A stretch of DNA of 64,000 nt from JABSOG01 sp965277695 (GTDB lineage Bacteria; Pseudomonadota; Gammaproteobacteria; Enterobacterales; Alteromonadaceae), in assembly GCA_965277695.1 (NCBI GenBank), contig CBDIDQ010000017.1, forward strand, positions 1-64,000, given 5' to 3'. Under the pieces are notes generated by a model. It saw only the letters and a list, made by a program, of their open reading frames with translations, was not told the origin of the DNA and did not search any database. The first letter of the stretch is position 1. Each line of letters starts with the position of its first letter. Below, piece by piece: positions 53,701-62,100 of the stretch. The position numbers and the translations under genes are program-made.

Positions 53701-55822
53701 GCTCGGCAGCAATGGCAGCACCGACAACAACTTCGGCACCTCTGGGGTGGTGATCTCCAGCAATAACCAAAACAATGTCACGGTGGCCGATATCTTAGTC
53801 CATTCTAATGGCTCAGTTTTACTTGCCGCAGGCGTCAATAACCAATTCAATGTGTTCAAATATAATGCCTCCAGCGGCTCAGTCGAATTATCAAACGCCA
53901 TTGATATCACTGGCGATTTTGACCAACCTCAAGCCATGGCTGAACAAAGCGATGGCAAAGTGATCATCGCAGGCTTTACCGCCGACCCCGCCAATGGTTT
54001 AAATTATGATTTTGCCGCCGCCCGTATCAGCGCCGACGACCTTAATCTTGATACCACATTTGCTGGCAACGGCCAAACCAGCTTTGATTTGGGCCAACGT
54101 CAAGACGATATGCCCTACGACACCCGCATAACCAGTAACGGTGATATTATTTTAGCCGGCTCCAGTGAGTTATCAGCGGGCATTGGCGATGTCGCCCTTG
54201 CGGTACTCGACAGCAGCGGTAGCTTAAAAACCAGTATTGGCACTGGTGGCATTGTGATAATTGATGCCGATGGTGACAACGGTGCACAAACTGGCAACTC
54301 CGCAGCACTCAGCCTTACCCTTGATAGCAGCGACAATATGTTCATCGGCGTACAATTTGGCATCACCGCAACTGAGCAAGATTTTGGTGTCAGCAAACTC
54401 TCAGCCAGCGGTACACTAGACAACACCTTTGCCAGCAATGGCACCGTTATTCAAGATATCAACAACGACAGTAATACTTTGGTATCAGTGATGCTCGACA
54501 GCAGCAATCGGCCAGTCGCCGCCACATCTGCCCAAGGCAGTCATGATCAAGATTTTGCGCTGGCACGTTTCACCACCAGCGGTGCACTCGACAGTACTTT
54601 CCTTGGCAGAGGTTACAATCTCAGCAATCAAAGCCCCAGCGACGACACCCTACATGACGGTATTGAACTGGCGGTTGGCAGCCATAGCGGCAAACTGATA
54701 ATGACGGGCTGGACCACCAGTAATACCAATACCCGTGATTTGATTGTCGCCCGATATAATAGCAACGGCTCGCTTGATACCAGCTTTGCCGTCGACGGTT
54801 ATTTCAAATTATCCGACAGCAGTGCCACTGATGTTCTTGGTCAATCGGTGGCCGAGTTAAGCGATGGTCGCTTGCTGATCGCCGGTCAGTTTGGCGCTCA
54901 AGGTTTAGCGGTCATGCTTGATACCGATGGCAAACTCGATAGCAGCTTCGACAGCGATGGTTTACAACTGTTAAGTGTGACCAGCCAGCAAGTTCGTTTT
55001 AACAGCGTGGCTATTGACCATAACAACAAAATCGTGCTCGGTGGTGATGTCTTTAATCCGGCTGACGACAACATCGACTTATATCTAGCGAGACTGAACC
55101 TAGACGGCAGTTTAGATACCAGTTTCAGCAGCTCAGGTATTAATATCACTAATTTGGGTCAAGCCGAGGGCATCAATAACTTAACTGTATTGGCAGACAA
55201 TACCATTATTGCGGTCGGCCGTCAGTTGTCCATCAGCAATGAGATCAGCCAAGCTCTAGTGGCCAAATTCCTTAGCAATGGTGCGCTGGATAGCAGCGGG
55301 TTTAATAGTGGTCAAGGCTATCAAATTCTCGATGTCGACAGCTCAGTCGGCGACAACAGCGATATTTTATACGATGTCGCGGTTGCCACAGACGGCACTA
55401 TTTATGCCAGCGGAGCCAGCAACAGCACCACCACCGAGCTGACCGTCGTGGTATCCCTGAGCACTAACGGCGCACTTAACAGTAACTTTGCCACTAACGG
55501 TCTGGGGTTATATAACTTTGGCTCGGGTCACACATCGCAATCTCTGGCACTAGACAGCAACGGTAAATTATTGCTTAGCGGACAAGTCAGCAACGCCACA
55601 GCTGGCGGTAACGACATTTATCTGGCCCGGCTCGATACCAGCGGCATCGCGGATCCACTGTTTAATAACGGCAATGTTTTTAATATTCATTTTAACCAAA
55701 GCGACTCTGTGAGCCTGATACTGCCACTGAGCGATGGCCGAGTGTTGCTAGGTGGACATAACAGCGTAACCGGTTATCCAGGCACCGTGTGGTATTTGGC
55801 GGTTTATAGCTTGATCCAATAG
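47798..55822 (+). CDS. Giant surface lipoprotein with cadherin-like and delta-60 repeats
   Basis: ATG 47798 (MQKHLLPLLIIMTSLLSACG) opens a lipoprotein signal with lipobox LLSAC; a TTG at 47765 would only extend it. Mature residues begin with a Thr/Pro/Asp-rich linker. About 15 cadherin-like (tandem-95/Cadherin_4/VCBS-like) repeats span ~300-1760, each with P-x-A-x-x-D...EDT...VLxNDxDxD and NFNGxDxxxYTISDGNGG. One classical cadherin repeat (ATDADADTLSFSITSGNTDS) follows. The C-terminal ~800 residues are delta-60 repeats (YLADGHLDHSFG-type, each with an Asp-x-Ser-Phe turn). The protein is probably an extended calcium-stiffened adhesin or ligand-binding stalk. It is divergent from the RHS gene. 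Confidence 0.9.
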   Translation: MQKHLLPLLIIMTSLLSACGSGSSETSATGQTTPAPQPDLPTTPDQPPPDPTPTDPPTTPDQPTPDQPTPTVNIVPFDFIQLANNVRSRGDQVQAASFVNATGGFKLPLANQSLNGNLTISIDLADSDGINGVYVGFSGATKVMQLCAANCGTTYHQTLTGINPLDFNIATGNQRLELWEDDGNGNRTIVNTVNFTWRETAINGFRADRASNAIDLRWNPINSYLRYNVYIASQAGVTHKNYTSLPDGAAFLALRDPSHTLTGIEDAKVMFATVTGVDGSGESAFSTALRVDSLTGSTDLPPVAVNDNFSVNEDTVLTGQLLTNDSDGESNVITVDTAPIVASENGILVLNSNGTFTYTPTSNFIGPDRFTYQIRDGVGQTDTAEVLITVNQVNDAPFSSYNNYNLITDAAPRSFEQNAIQTQSAIAGTLNIAAPGLLINDLDIDSINLSVVTTPLTPPTQGTVELRADGSFTYTSFDGASGEDSFVYQTADNNGALSQAIVRISIDGNNFPPVAATERYNLNESQSFTADNSAADRLSILANDFDLDANDTITLTTTLIQSVSHGQLNMGTDGTFTYIPNQGYFGVDSFVYEITDSQGAMAQAAVLLTIGRENTAPNAAPDTYTLNEDSTLSVSAAEGLLANDTDIDEDAFSVNVANTQLPQNGELTLFNDGSFTYVPNENFFGSDSFSYEVIDSLNLASTGTVTLSITNINDIPIANDDTVLVPPNASTIINVLSNDSDIENNPLTVTQATATVGNVITNNNNTLTYTPPNGFQGAATVNYTISDGNGGSASAQVLITVSDQNRPPEAVADSYTLAEDQLLVVDGSTQPLLLANDSDLDGDPLTVNTTVQSLPQNGTVTLSADGSFSYQPTSNFFGNDSFDYEVNDGQGGAATATVSLTITAVNDPPIATDDILTTILNTLINIDVLINDTDVDNDSLTISNAVAINGNVTVETNQTLNYTPNTDFIGNDTINYTISDGNGGSDSASVQINVLGTNNNPIALDDIASTAEDNTVTIDVLSNDTDIDNDTLRISSATLNNVSDGTINFNNDNTLLLYTPTLNFNGTTVINYIISDGNGGSATAIVDVTITPVNDAPTATNDFDSTSENTPITINVLANDSDIDGDSLTIANAVANSGSVDVNNDNTLLYTPNLNFNGTDVINYTISDGNGGTDSAIVNVTVIAGGSNGAPIANNDVVTLPEDSTVNINALLNDTDPDGDLLSLTGGIASQGSVTLRPDNTFDYTPNADFNGSDVLAYTISDNNGGTAAADVIITVTPVNDNPVATADEAITAEDTAVIINVLSNDSDIDNETLVVTGAIAANGSVTTGIDNTLEYTPNADFNGEDVIDYTIGDNSGGTSASKVTVTITAVNDNPVAVDDEATTVEDTQTTISVLANDEDIDGDELTVVVNTVTNGGAVKNPDNTIAFTPQLNFIGTASIGYTVTDGNGGSASATVVVTVTATNDLPVAVDDIALIQEDTVTIIDVLANDSDPEGGVLTLEVTATTNGTATVTNNNTLSFTPTADFNGEAAINYTITDSDGGAASATVSITIVAVNDNPVAVADEIESTEDSSNTIEVLSNDTDVDGDTLTVTGALAEHGLVTVNEEQGLFYIPDLNYNGLDTITYQISDGNGGSASSSVVVTLVAVNDAPEALDDQILIDEDIVTTINVLTNDSDVDGDTLNIVSADSANGAVSTITENGSLQLRFVPTANFNGETTINYLISDNGCSTAGSCGDGHSASAVVAVTVNSVNDRPVIADATTTVAENAINGFAITTVEATDADADTLSFSITSGNTDSIFAIDASSGQLTVADKTFLDFETTSSYALTVTVSDNQLTAAGIITINVTEISENAVPTPDSSFGNTPIAGLAASNAFAFDNDDVPHDAVIDSSGRVIIVGTVSNTTTDVTVSRYLADGHLDHSFGIQGIVTQDLGAFESAKAIAVDSNNNLFIAAEQFNAGVNEIALIKLLGSNGSTDNNFGTSGVVISSNNQNNVTVADILVHSNGSVLLAAGVNNQFNVFKYNASSGSVELSNAIDITGDFDQPQAMAEQSDGKVIIAGFTADPANGLNYDFAAARISADDLNLDTTFAGNGQTSFDLGQRQDDMPYDTRITSNGDIILAGSSELSAGIGDVALAVLDSSGSLKTSIGTGGIVIIDADGDNGAQTGNSAALSLTLDSSDNMFIGVQFGITATEQDFGVSKLSASGTLDNTFASNGTVIQDINNDSNTLVSVMLDSSNRPVAATSAQGSHDQDFALARFTTSGALDSTFLGRGYNLSNQSPSDDTLHDGIELAVGSHSGKLIMTGWTTSNTNTRDLIVARYNSNGSLDTSFAVDGYFKLSDSSATDVLGQSVAELSDGRLLIAGQFGAQGLAVMLDTDGKLDSSFDSDGLQLLSVTSQQVRFNSVAIDHNNKIVLGGDVFNPADDNIDLYLARLNLDGSLDTSFSSSGINITNLGQAEGINNLTVLADNTIIAVGRQLSISNEISQALVAKFLSNGALDSSGFNSGQGYQILDVDSSVGDNSDILYDVAVATDGTIYASGASNSTTTELTVVVSLSTNGALNSNFATNGLGLYNFGSGHTSQSLALDSNGKLLLSGQVSNATAGGNDIYLARLDTSGIADPLFNNGNVFNIHFNQSDSVSLILPLSDGRVLLGGHNSVTGYPGTVWYLAVYSLIQ

Positions 55823-55861
55823 GGTTTCGCGAAATTAAGGTTTTGATTTTGACTTTGCTTT

Positions 55862-56032
55862 TCCTCCGTGTTCTCTGTGCCTCTGTGGTGATGAAAAAAG
55901 GAATGGGACCTGACATGTTGAAAGGACTGCATTACCGTTATACAGGCTAGTGGGCTTTTCAGGTTTTTGGAGCGCTTCGTTGTTAAAAATCAAGAGCTTG
56001 TTCACCACAGAGACACAAAGGACACAGAGAAG
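55862..56032. repeat. Inverted CTCTGTG...TCTGTGGTGA repeats flanking an intergenic segment
   Basis: TCCTCCGTGTTCTCTGTGCC...TCTGTGGTGA (55862-55891) and the inverted relative TCACCACAGAGACACAAAGG... (56002-56032) bound ~110 bp without coding potential. The sequence TCTCTGTGNCTCTGTGGTGA is a type I know from intergenic DNA of many bacteria. It lies between two giant genes. Confidence 0.6.
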
Positions 56033-56040
56033 GGCAGCAA

Positions 56041-56108
56041 ACAAAAAACGAGAATAAATTCTCGTCTACATCGCGGAAAGTTTACCGTAGACGAGGTTTC
56101 AACCTCGT
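56041..56108. repeat. Dispersed intergenic repeat, copy 3 (composite)
   Basis: It contains ACGAGAATAAATTCTCGT (56048-56065, an imperfect inverted repeat: ACGAGAAT / ATTCTCGT), then CTACATCGCGGAAAGTTTACCGTAG and the palindrome ACGAGGTTTCAACCTCGT (56091-56108). It ends 28 bp before the start of the next gene. Confidence 0.75.
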
Positions 56109-56135
56109 GGAAAATATGACCAGAGGACAAAAGCA

Positions 56136-59100
56136 GTGAACAAATTATTACCACTATTGATGCTACCATTGATCCTGCTAAGCAGCAGTGCATTGGCAGC
56201 ACCGCCCACTTTTAGTGTCGCCTTTTCACCCACGACTATCTCGCCGGGCAGTGTCAGCACCATGACCTATACTATCGACAATTCAGCGGGTACTACTCCA
56301 GTCGGTAGCATGACTTTCAGCAATACTTTCCCAGCCGGTATGACGGTGGCCACGCCAGCCAATGGCAGTACCAGTTGTATTAACGGCTTCTTTACCGCCA
56401 CCGCAGGCAGCAACAATGTCACTTTTAACGATTATCGTCTAGCGCTTGGTGGCACTTGTACCTTCTCACTTGATGTCACCAGTGTTACTGCTGGTAGCAA
56501 TGTCAACACCACTGGTGCGCTGTCCACCAGTGAGGGTAGCTCTGGTACTGCCAATGCGACGTTGACCGTTGATACGGGTCGTGCAGGATTCAGCATGGCG
56601 TTCTCGCCATCTACTATTGCTCCAGGTGGCGTCAGTAACCTGATTTACACCATCGACAACAGCGCCAATGGCAGCAATGCCGATTTGTTACTCTTCTTCA
56701 ATACCCTGCCTGACGGTGTGGTGGTCTCTGATTTCCCTGCTGCTGCTACCACCTGTACCGGCGGCGCAGGCACCCCACTAATTACCACCACTGCGGGTGG
56801 CAGTACCATCGAGTTCGAAAAAGGTTTTGTTGCGACCACGGCCAGCTGTACCGTATCAGTTAATGTCACCGCTGCGGCCACTGGCAGCTATGTCAATACT
56901 AGTGGCGCACTAAGCCAAAATGGCTCCAACTCCAGCGGCGTTGCTAGTGCGACATTAAACGTCGTCGATCCCTTTTTAAATCTCAGTTTTCCCACCTCAT
57001 CATCACCAAACGAAGCGGTGCAACTGACATTTACCATCAACAATCTCGATCGCAGCAATGCCGCTACCGATATCACTTTTACCAATGACTTAAATGCCAC
57101 CTTAAGCGGTTTAACCGCTACCGTGTTACCAGCCAACGACTTTTGTGGTAAAGGTTCGGCCCTAACAGGCACTTCCACCCTCACTATTGTCGGAGCTAAT
57201 CTGGCCGCCGAAGCATCCTGTACTTTTGCCGTCACCGTGCAAATCCCCGCCAACGCCGCAGCAGGCAGTTATACCAACACCACCAGCACCATCAACCTGA
57301 CACGAGGTTCACCCACCACCGAAGCCGCAGTCAGCAATACTTTAGTGGTTCAGGCTGCCCCATCTATCACCGCCACCTTTATTGATGATCCCGTCAACTC
57401 TGGCCAAAATGTGACTCTGCGTTATGTGATAACCAACACCGATAGTGTCAACGCCGCCTCTGCCATCACCTTTACTCAGATTATCGACGAGGTATATCCC
57501 GGCCTCACCGTCAATAACCTACCCGCTGCCAATAGTTGTGGCATTGGTTCAACTTTCACCGAGACCATCCCAATAGCTTTTACGGTATTCACCATGAGCG
57601 ATGGCTTACTAGCTGCCGGGGCCAATTGCACCTTTGATCTGATTTTAACCACACCGCCAGACAGTGCCCCAGCCACTTCTGTGCACAGCACTTCGCTTAT
57701 CAGTGCCACAGTGGCTGGTAACACCGTATTTGGTACTGCGGCAAGCGATAATCTGATCGTCTATTCAGCGCCAGAACTGTCTATCGCCATCACCGAAGAA
57801 TATGCTGCGCCCGACTCCACAATCACCGCCCAATTCACCCTCGATTACGGGGTTAACGCGGTTGCCGATGCCACTGGCGTCAATTTCACCGTCGCCCTGA
57901 ACACTGCATTAGCCACCACTATTACCACACAAAATGACATTTGTGGCAGCGGTTCAAGTTTCAGCGGCACGACTGTATCAAGCGTCACCACTTTGTCACT
58001 TGCCGGAGCCACATTATCCCCCGGCGGCAGTTGTACTTTTTCAGTCAGCTTGTCAGTCTCAGACACTGCAATACCGGGTGTCATCACCGTGATCAGTTCT
58101 GCCATCGATGCAATGACCTCAGGACTATCCGTTGACTCCATTGCGGTATCAGATTCCGTAACTATTACAGGAATAACGTTTAGTAAAACCCTTACCACCT
58201 CGCCGACACTGCCAGGTGGCTTAGTAACAATGGAATACACTATCAGTAATGCCACCACCGCTGGTGAAGCAACTGACATTCAATTTACTGATAAATTCAA
58301 CGAAGCTTTGTCCAGCTGGCAGGCTATCGCATTACCCACTTTTCCTTGCGGTCCAACATCAACGCTCAGCGGTACCACTTCAATGACGCTTAATAACGGC
58401 AAACTAACACCCGGGGAAACTTGTGTTTTTTCAGTGATCACGCAAATCCCCGCAGGTGCTGCTTCGGGTCAGTATGCCACTGCCACAAGTGAAATTTCAG
58501 CAACGGTGGGTGGCAATAATACCACTAATCCTGCTGCTGAAACGGTGCTAACAGTAGCATCCCTAACCCTTGACGTCACCACTACAGCAGCCAACCCAAC
58601 ATCAACGTCACCTATTCCTTTTAGCTTTATTTTCAGTCGGCCAGTGATTAATTTCGTTGTTGCCGATCTCACCGTCACCAATGGCACAGCGATTAATTTT
58701 GCAGGTTCCGGTGATACCTATACAGTTGATATCACCCCAGATGGTGATGGTACGGTGACTGTCAGTGTTGCCGCTAGCGTAGCTGATGACAGCGTAGATA
58801 ACAGCGTGAAAAACCCGGCAGCATCCCTGTCGATTAGTTATATTGCCAACCCGACCGTGCCAACACCCAGCCTAGTCATTGGCGCACCTAGCAGCACTCT
58901 TGCCTCCAGCGGCCCGGTCACCTATACCGTCACTTATACCAATGCCGACGAAGTAAACTTAACCCCCTCAAGTATCACTTTAAACAACACCGGCACATCT
59001 GCCACCGTTACAGTGACTAACAGCACCACTAATACGCCGACAGTCAACCTCTCCAATATCTCCGGTAATGGCACTTTAGGCTTTAGTATCGCTGCTGGCA

Positions 59101-62100
59101 CTGCCCGTAACGGCGATGCATTAGCCCCAGCTGCGGGACCAAGTAGCACCTTTAGCGTAGATAATATCGCCCCCACATTAACCATCACCGATACCGTGGC
59201 AGACCCAATCAACGTACCTTTCACTGCCACTTTTACTTTTAGTGAAGATGTGGTGGGTTTTGCCCAAGCTGATATCACTGTCGTCAACGCGAGCTTAAGT
59301 AATTTCACTGCGGTCTCAGGCACTGTTTACACCGCTACAGTCACCCCAACAGCGCAGAGCACTGTCACTTTAGATGTTGCCGCCGCTGCCGCCCGAGATA
59401 GTGCCAACCTTAGTAACATTGCAGCAACGCAATACAGTATCGCACATGACTCAGTGGCCCCAACGCTGACCATCACTGGCCCCGCTGGACCACTGAACAC
59501 CACCTTTACCGCCAATTTTAATTTCACTGAAGATGTCACAGGTTTTGCGTTGGCTGATATCAGTGTAGGCAATGGCACACCAAGCAATTTCACCACAATT
59601 AGCGCCCAAAGTTACAGCGTATTAGTCACTCCAGATGGCGAAGGTACTGTTACCGTCAATGTGCCAGCCAGTGCGGTTATTGATAGCGCGACTAACACTA
59701 ACTCAGCCGCCACACCATTTTCACTCACTTATGATGTAACCCAGCCCACGGTCGTGATCAGTGGCCCGTCAGGCCCAGTCAACGCCCCCTTTACCGCAAC
59801 GTTCACTTTTAGTGAAGACGTTAGCGGCTCAATCCAAAGTGCCATAACTGCCGTTAATGCCACGGTCGGCAATTTTAATGTCGTCAGCAACTCAGTTTTT
59901 ACCGCTACAGTCACACCAACGGCGGATGCCACAGTGACACTGGATTTCGCTGCCGGACAGGCATCAGACAGTGCCAGCAATACCAATTTGGTCGCCAGTC
60001 AATACAGTGTTGATCACGACGGCACCCCACCCACAGTCACCATTGCCGCCGTTACTGGTACAGTTAATACCGCAGTCACCGCCACCATCACTTTTAGTGA
60101 AGCCATTAGTGGCTTTACCGAGAGCGATATCAGCGTCACCAACGCCACGCTAAGCAGTTTTACCCCCGTCAGTTCAACAGTTTACACGGTTGTCGTCACA
60201 CCCGTGGCAAATGGTACTGTGACACTTGATATTCCGGCTAGCGCGGCTATTGATACAGCCAATAACGGTAATGTCGCCGCCAGCCAATATTCAGTGATTT
60301 ATGATATCTCTGCGTTAATTGCCACATTAACCTCCACTGTTGCTGACCCTACTAATGCCGGTTTTGACCTTGCCGTCGATTTTAATAAAACCGTTACAGG
60401 TCTTGAAATTACCGACTTCACCCTAGTCAATGCCACCATAGCAGCCCCCGTCGGCAGTGGCAGCAGCTATACCATCAGCGTTACCCCCACCAATGATGGC
60501 ACTGTCTCCGTTACACTCAATTCAGCTAGTGTGGTCGACAGTGCAAGTAATACTAATGGGATTTCTAATACCTTTACGGTGCAATATGACCAGTCGATCC
60601 CAATCTTACAAAGCTTAATTCCGGCTCACCAGAGTGTTGACGTTGCTACCAGCGGCACATTAACTCTCACTTTTAACGAAACCATGGTTGCAGGCAGTAG
60701 CAACAACTTGATTGAAGTGAAAAACTTCACCACCAACGTCGTAGAAACCTCGTTTGCTGCCGATAACGCCGCCGTGAGCATCAGCGGCAGCACAGTCACC
60801 ATTACTCTGGGACAGGATTTATCCGAACTCACACAGTTTTATGTCACTATTGGCAGCAATGCTTTTATTGATACCGCTGGCAACGTCTATAGTGGTTTCA
60901 GCGATAATGCCACTTGGCGTTTTGACACCATTAGCAATCCACCAGCAGCAGTTGCTGATACCGCCCGAGTTGACGAAGACAATCAGTTGCTGATCAACGT
61001 TATCAACAATGATGATGGTCAAAACAGCGCTTTACTGCCTGCGAGCCTGAGCATACAAACTGCGCCAGCCAATGGTAAAACCAGCATCAACACCGCCACT
61101 GGGTCGATTACTTATCAACCCAATGGTGATTTTAACGGCACTGATACCTTCGAATATACTATCAGCGACATGCTCAGTACTTTTTCAAATCCAACCACGG
61201 TGACGGTTACTGTCAATCCGGTCAATGACTTGCCACAGGCCAATAACGATACCGCGACAACAGTGCAAAACAGCCCAGTCACCATTAGCCCACTCAGTAA
61301 TGACAGTGATGCTGATGGCAACAACCAAATCAATACAGCCACCCTAGTGGTGACCACACAACCGCAACACGGGCAGCTAGATATCATTAATGATCAGTTT
61401 GTTTATCAGCCCACACTCAACTTTAGCGGCAGCGACACTTTCAATTATAGCGTCAGCGATGTCGACGCTGGCATATCGAATATTGCCACTGTTAGCATTA
61501 ATGTGGTTGGCAGTAACAGCACTCCAACCGCAGTAGCCGACAGTTTTACCTTGGCAGAAGACACCGCCACCAGCCTTAATGTGCTAACCAATGACAGCGA
61601 CAGTGATGGTCAATTACAAGCCGATAGTGTGGTTATCATCGCCGAGCCATCCGATGGTGCAGTGACAATCAACAGTGACGGCACCCTGACTTACACACCC
61701 AGCAGCGACTTTTTTGGCAGCGACAGCCTCAGCTACACGGTGAAAGATGATGGTGGTGCAACCTCTGCCCCAGCGGTGGTCAACCTAACCATCACCAGCG
61801 TTAATGATGCACCCCGAACCACTGTTGATAGCATCAACATGGTTGATCTGACCTCAACGCATAGCCTTAACGTGATTGGTAATGATCAAGATATTGATGG
61901 CAGTATCAGCTCAATCGCCATCACTAGCCAACCGCAAAATGGCAGCATTAGCATTAACAGCACCAGCTTGCTGTTGCTATATACCCCAGTGAGCAACTTC
62001 CCCGGCACCGACAGTTTCAGTTATCAATTGACCGACAATGAAGGGTTAACATCATCAGTCACTACGGTGAGTTTGGGGCAAACTGCGGTCAACGAGCCAC

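Noticed and set aside
56645..59986. Series of minus-strand ORFs under the right-hand giant gene
   Set aside because: All are shadows of the continuous plus-strand frame from GTG 56136, which has a signal peptide and domain repeats.
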